Assembly: GCF_900496995.4 (NCBI RefSeq)
Contig: NC_044016.1
Location: 25,152,932 to 25,216,931 of the forward strand
Reading direction: 5' to 3'
Origin: Aquila chrysaetos chrysaetos
Lineage: Eukaryota > Chordata > Aves > Accipitriformes > Accipitridae
DNA: 64,000 nt
The notes under the pieces were generated by a model that did not search any database, had not been told where the DNA came from, and saw nothing but the letters and a program-made list of their open reading frames with translations. This document shows positions 63,926-64,000 of the stretch, piece after piece (the stretch's first letter is position 1; every line of letters begins with the position of its first letter). Made by a program: the position numbers and the translations under genes.

Positions 63926-64000
63926 GTAAGGTTACGCCTACCAGAGTTGATACTTAGATCTTTACTGACTCTTTCAAGTACATTTACTGCTTCTCAGTTA

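Overview
This is a vertebrate nuclear window and almost certainly avian. It carries CR1 LINE copies, bird-type endogenous retroviruses (ERVs) and a run of spliced genes with GT-AG introns. CEBPZOS, CEBPZ and NDUFAF7 are identified from exon-by-exon translation, and the sulfotransferase matches SULT6B1. I know this same cluster, SULT6B1 - CEBPZOS - CEBPZ - NDUFAF7, from mammals. The species cannot be determined from the sequence alone.

Left part (1-32,800): a gene-poor, repeat-bearing stretch. A 3' CR1 fragment occupies 1-1643. About 11.6 kb follows in which I recognise no gene. A structurally complete, env-less ERVL-type provirus lies at 13,223-19,903. Its two 443-bp LTRs show no substitutions, it has a perfect 5-bp target duplication (ATTGC), a tRNA-Lys1,2-type primer site and long gag and pol frames. 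A second, older class II provirus lies at 22,335-30,832. It has 369-bp LTRs with about 9 differences, a tRNA-Trp-like primer site, an open gag, a dUTPase-protease, broken pol and env, and a probable solo LTR nested in env.

Right part (32,800-64,000): the gene cluster. A SULT6B1-like sulfotransferase on the minus strand spans 7 exons and carries several apparent lesions in the PAPS-binding elements. A CpG island follows, with a palindromic NRF1-type site just ahead of CEBPZOS (plus strand, 3 exons, 73 aa). CEBPZOS runs tail-to-tail into CEBPZ (minus strand, 16 coding exons, 1067 aa by my count). CEBPZ shares a short GC-rich head-to-head promoter with NDUFAF7 (plus strand; its first 7 coding exons are present and the gene continues past the right edge).

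CEBPZ acts in the nucleus and nucleolus (large-subunit ribosome assembly). NDUFAF7 is a mitochondrial complex I assembly methyltransferase, and CEBPZOS is a small membrane protein. The two GC-rich promoters contain NRF1- and ETS-like motifs, as expected of housekeeping or mitochondrial genes. I see no RNA genes or CRISPR arrays, and no new multi-gene system. The most notable signals are the young provirus with an unusual membrane-anchored Gag-like protein, the preserved pair of frameshift signals in the older provirus, the decaying sulfotransferase, and the stop-free, in-phase first intron of CEBPZ.
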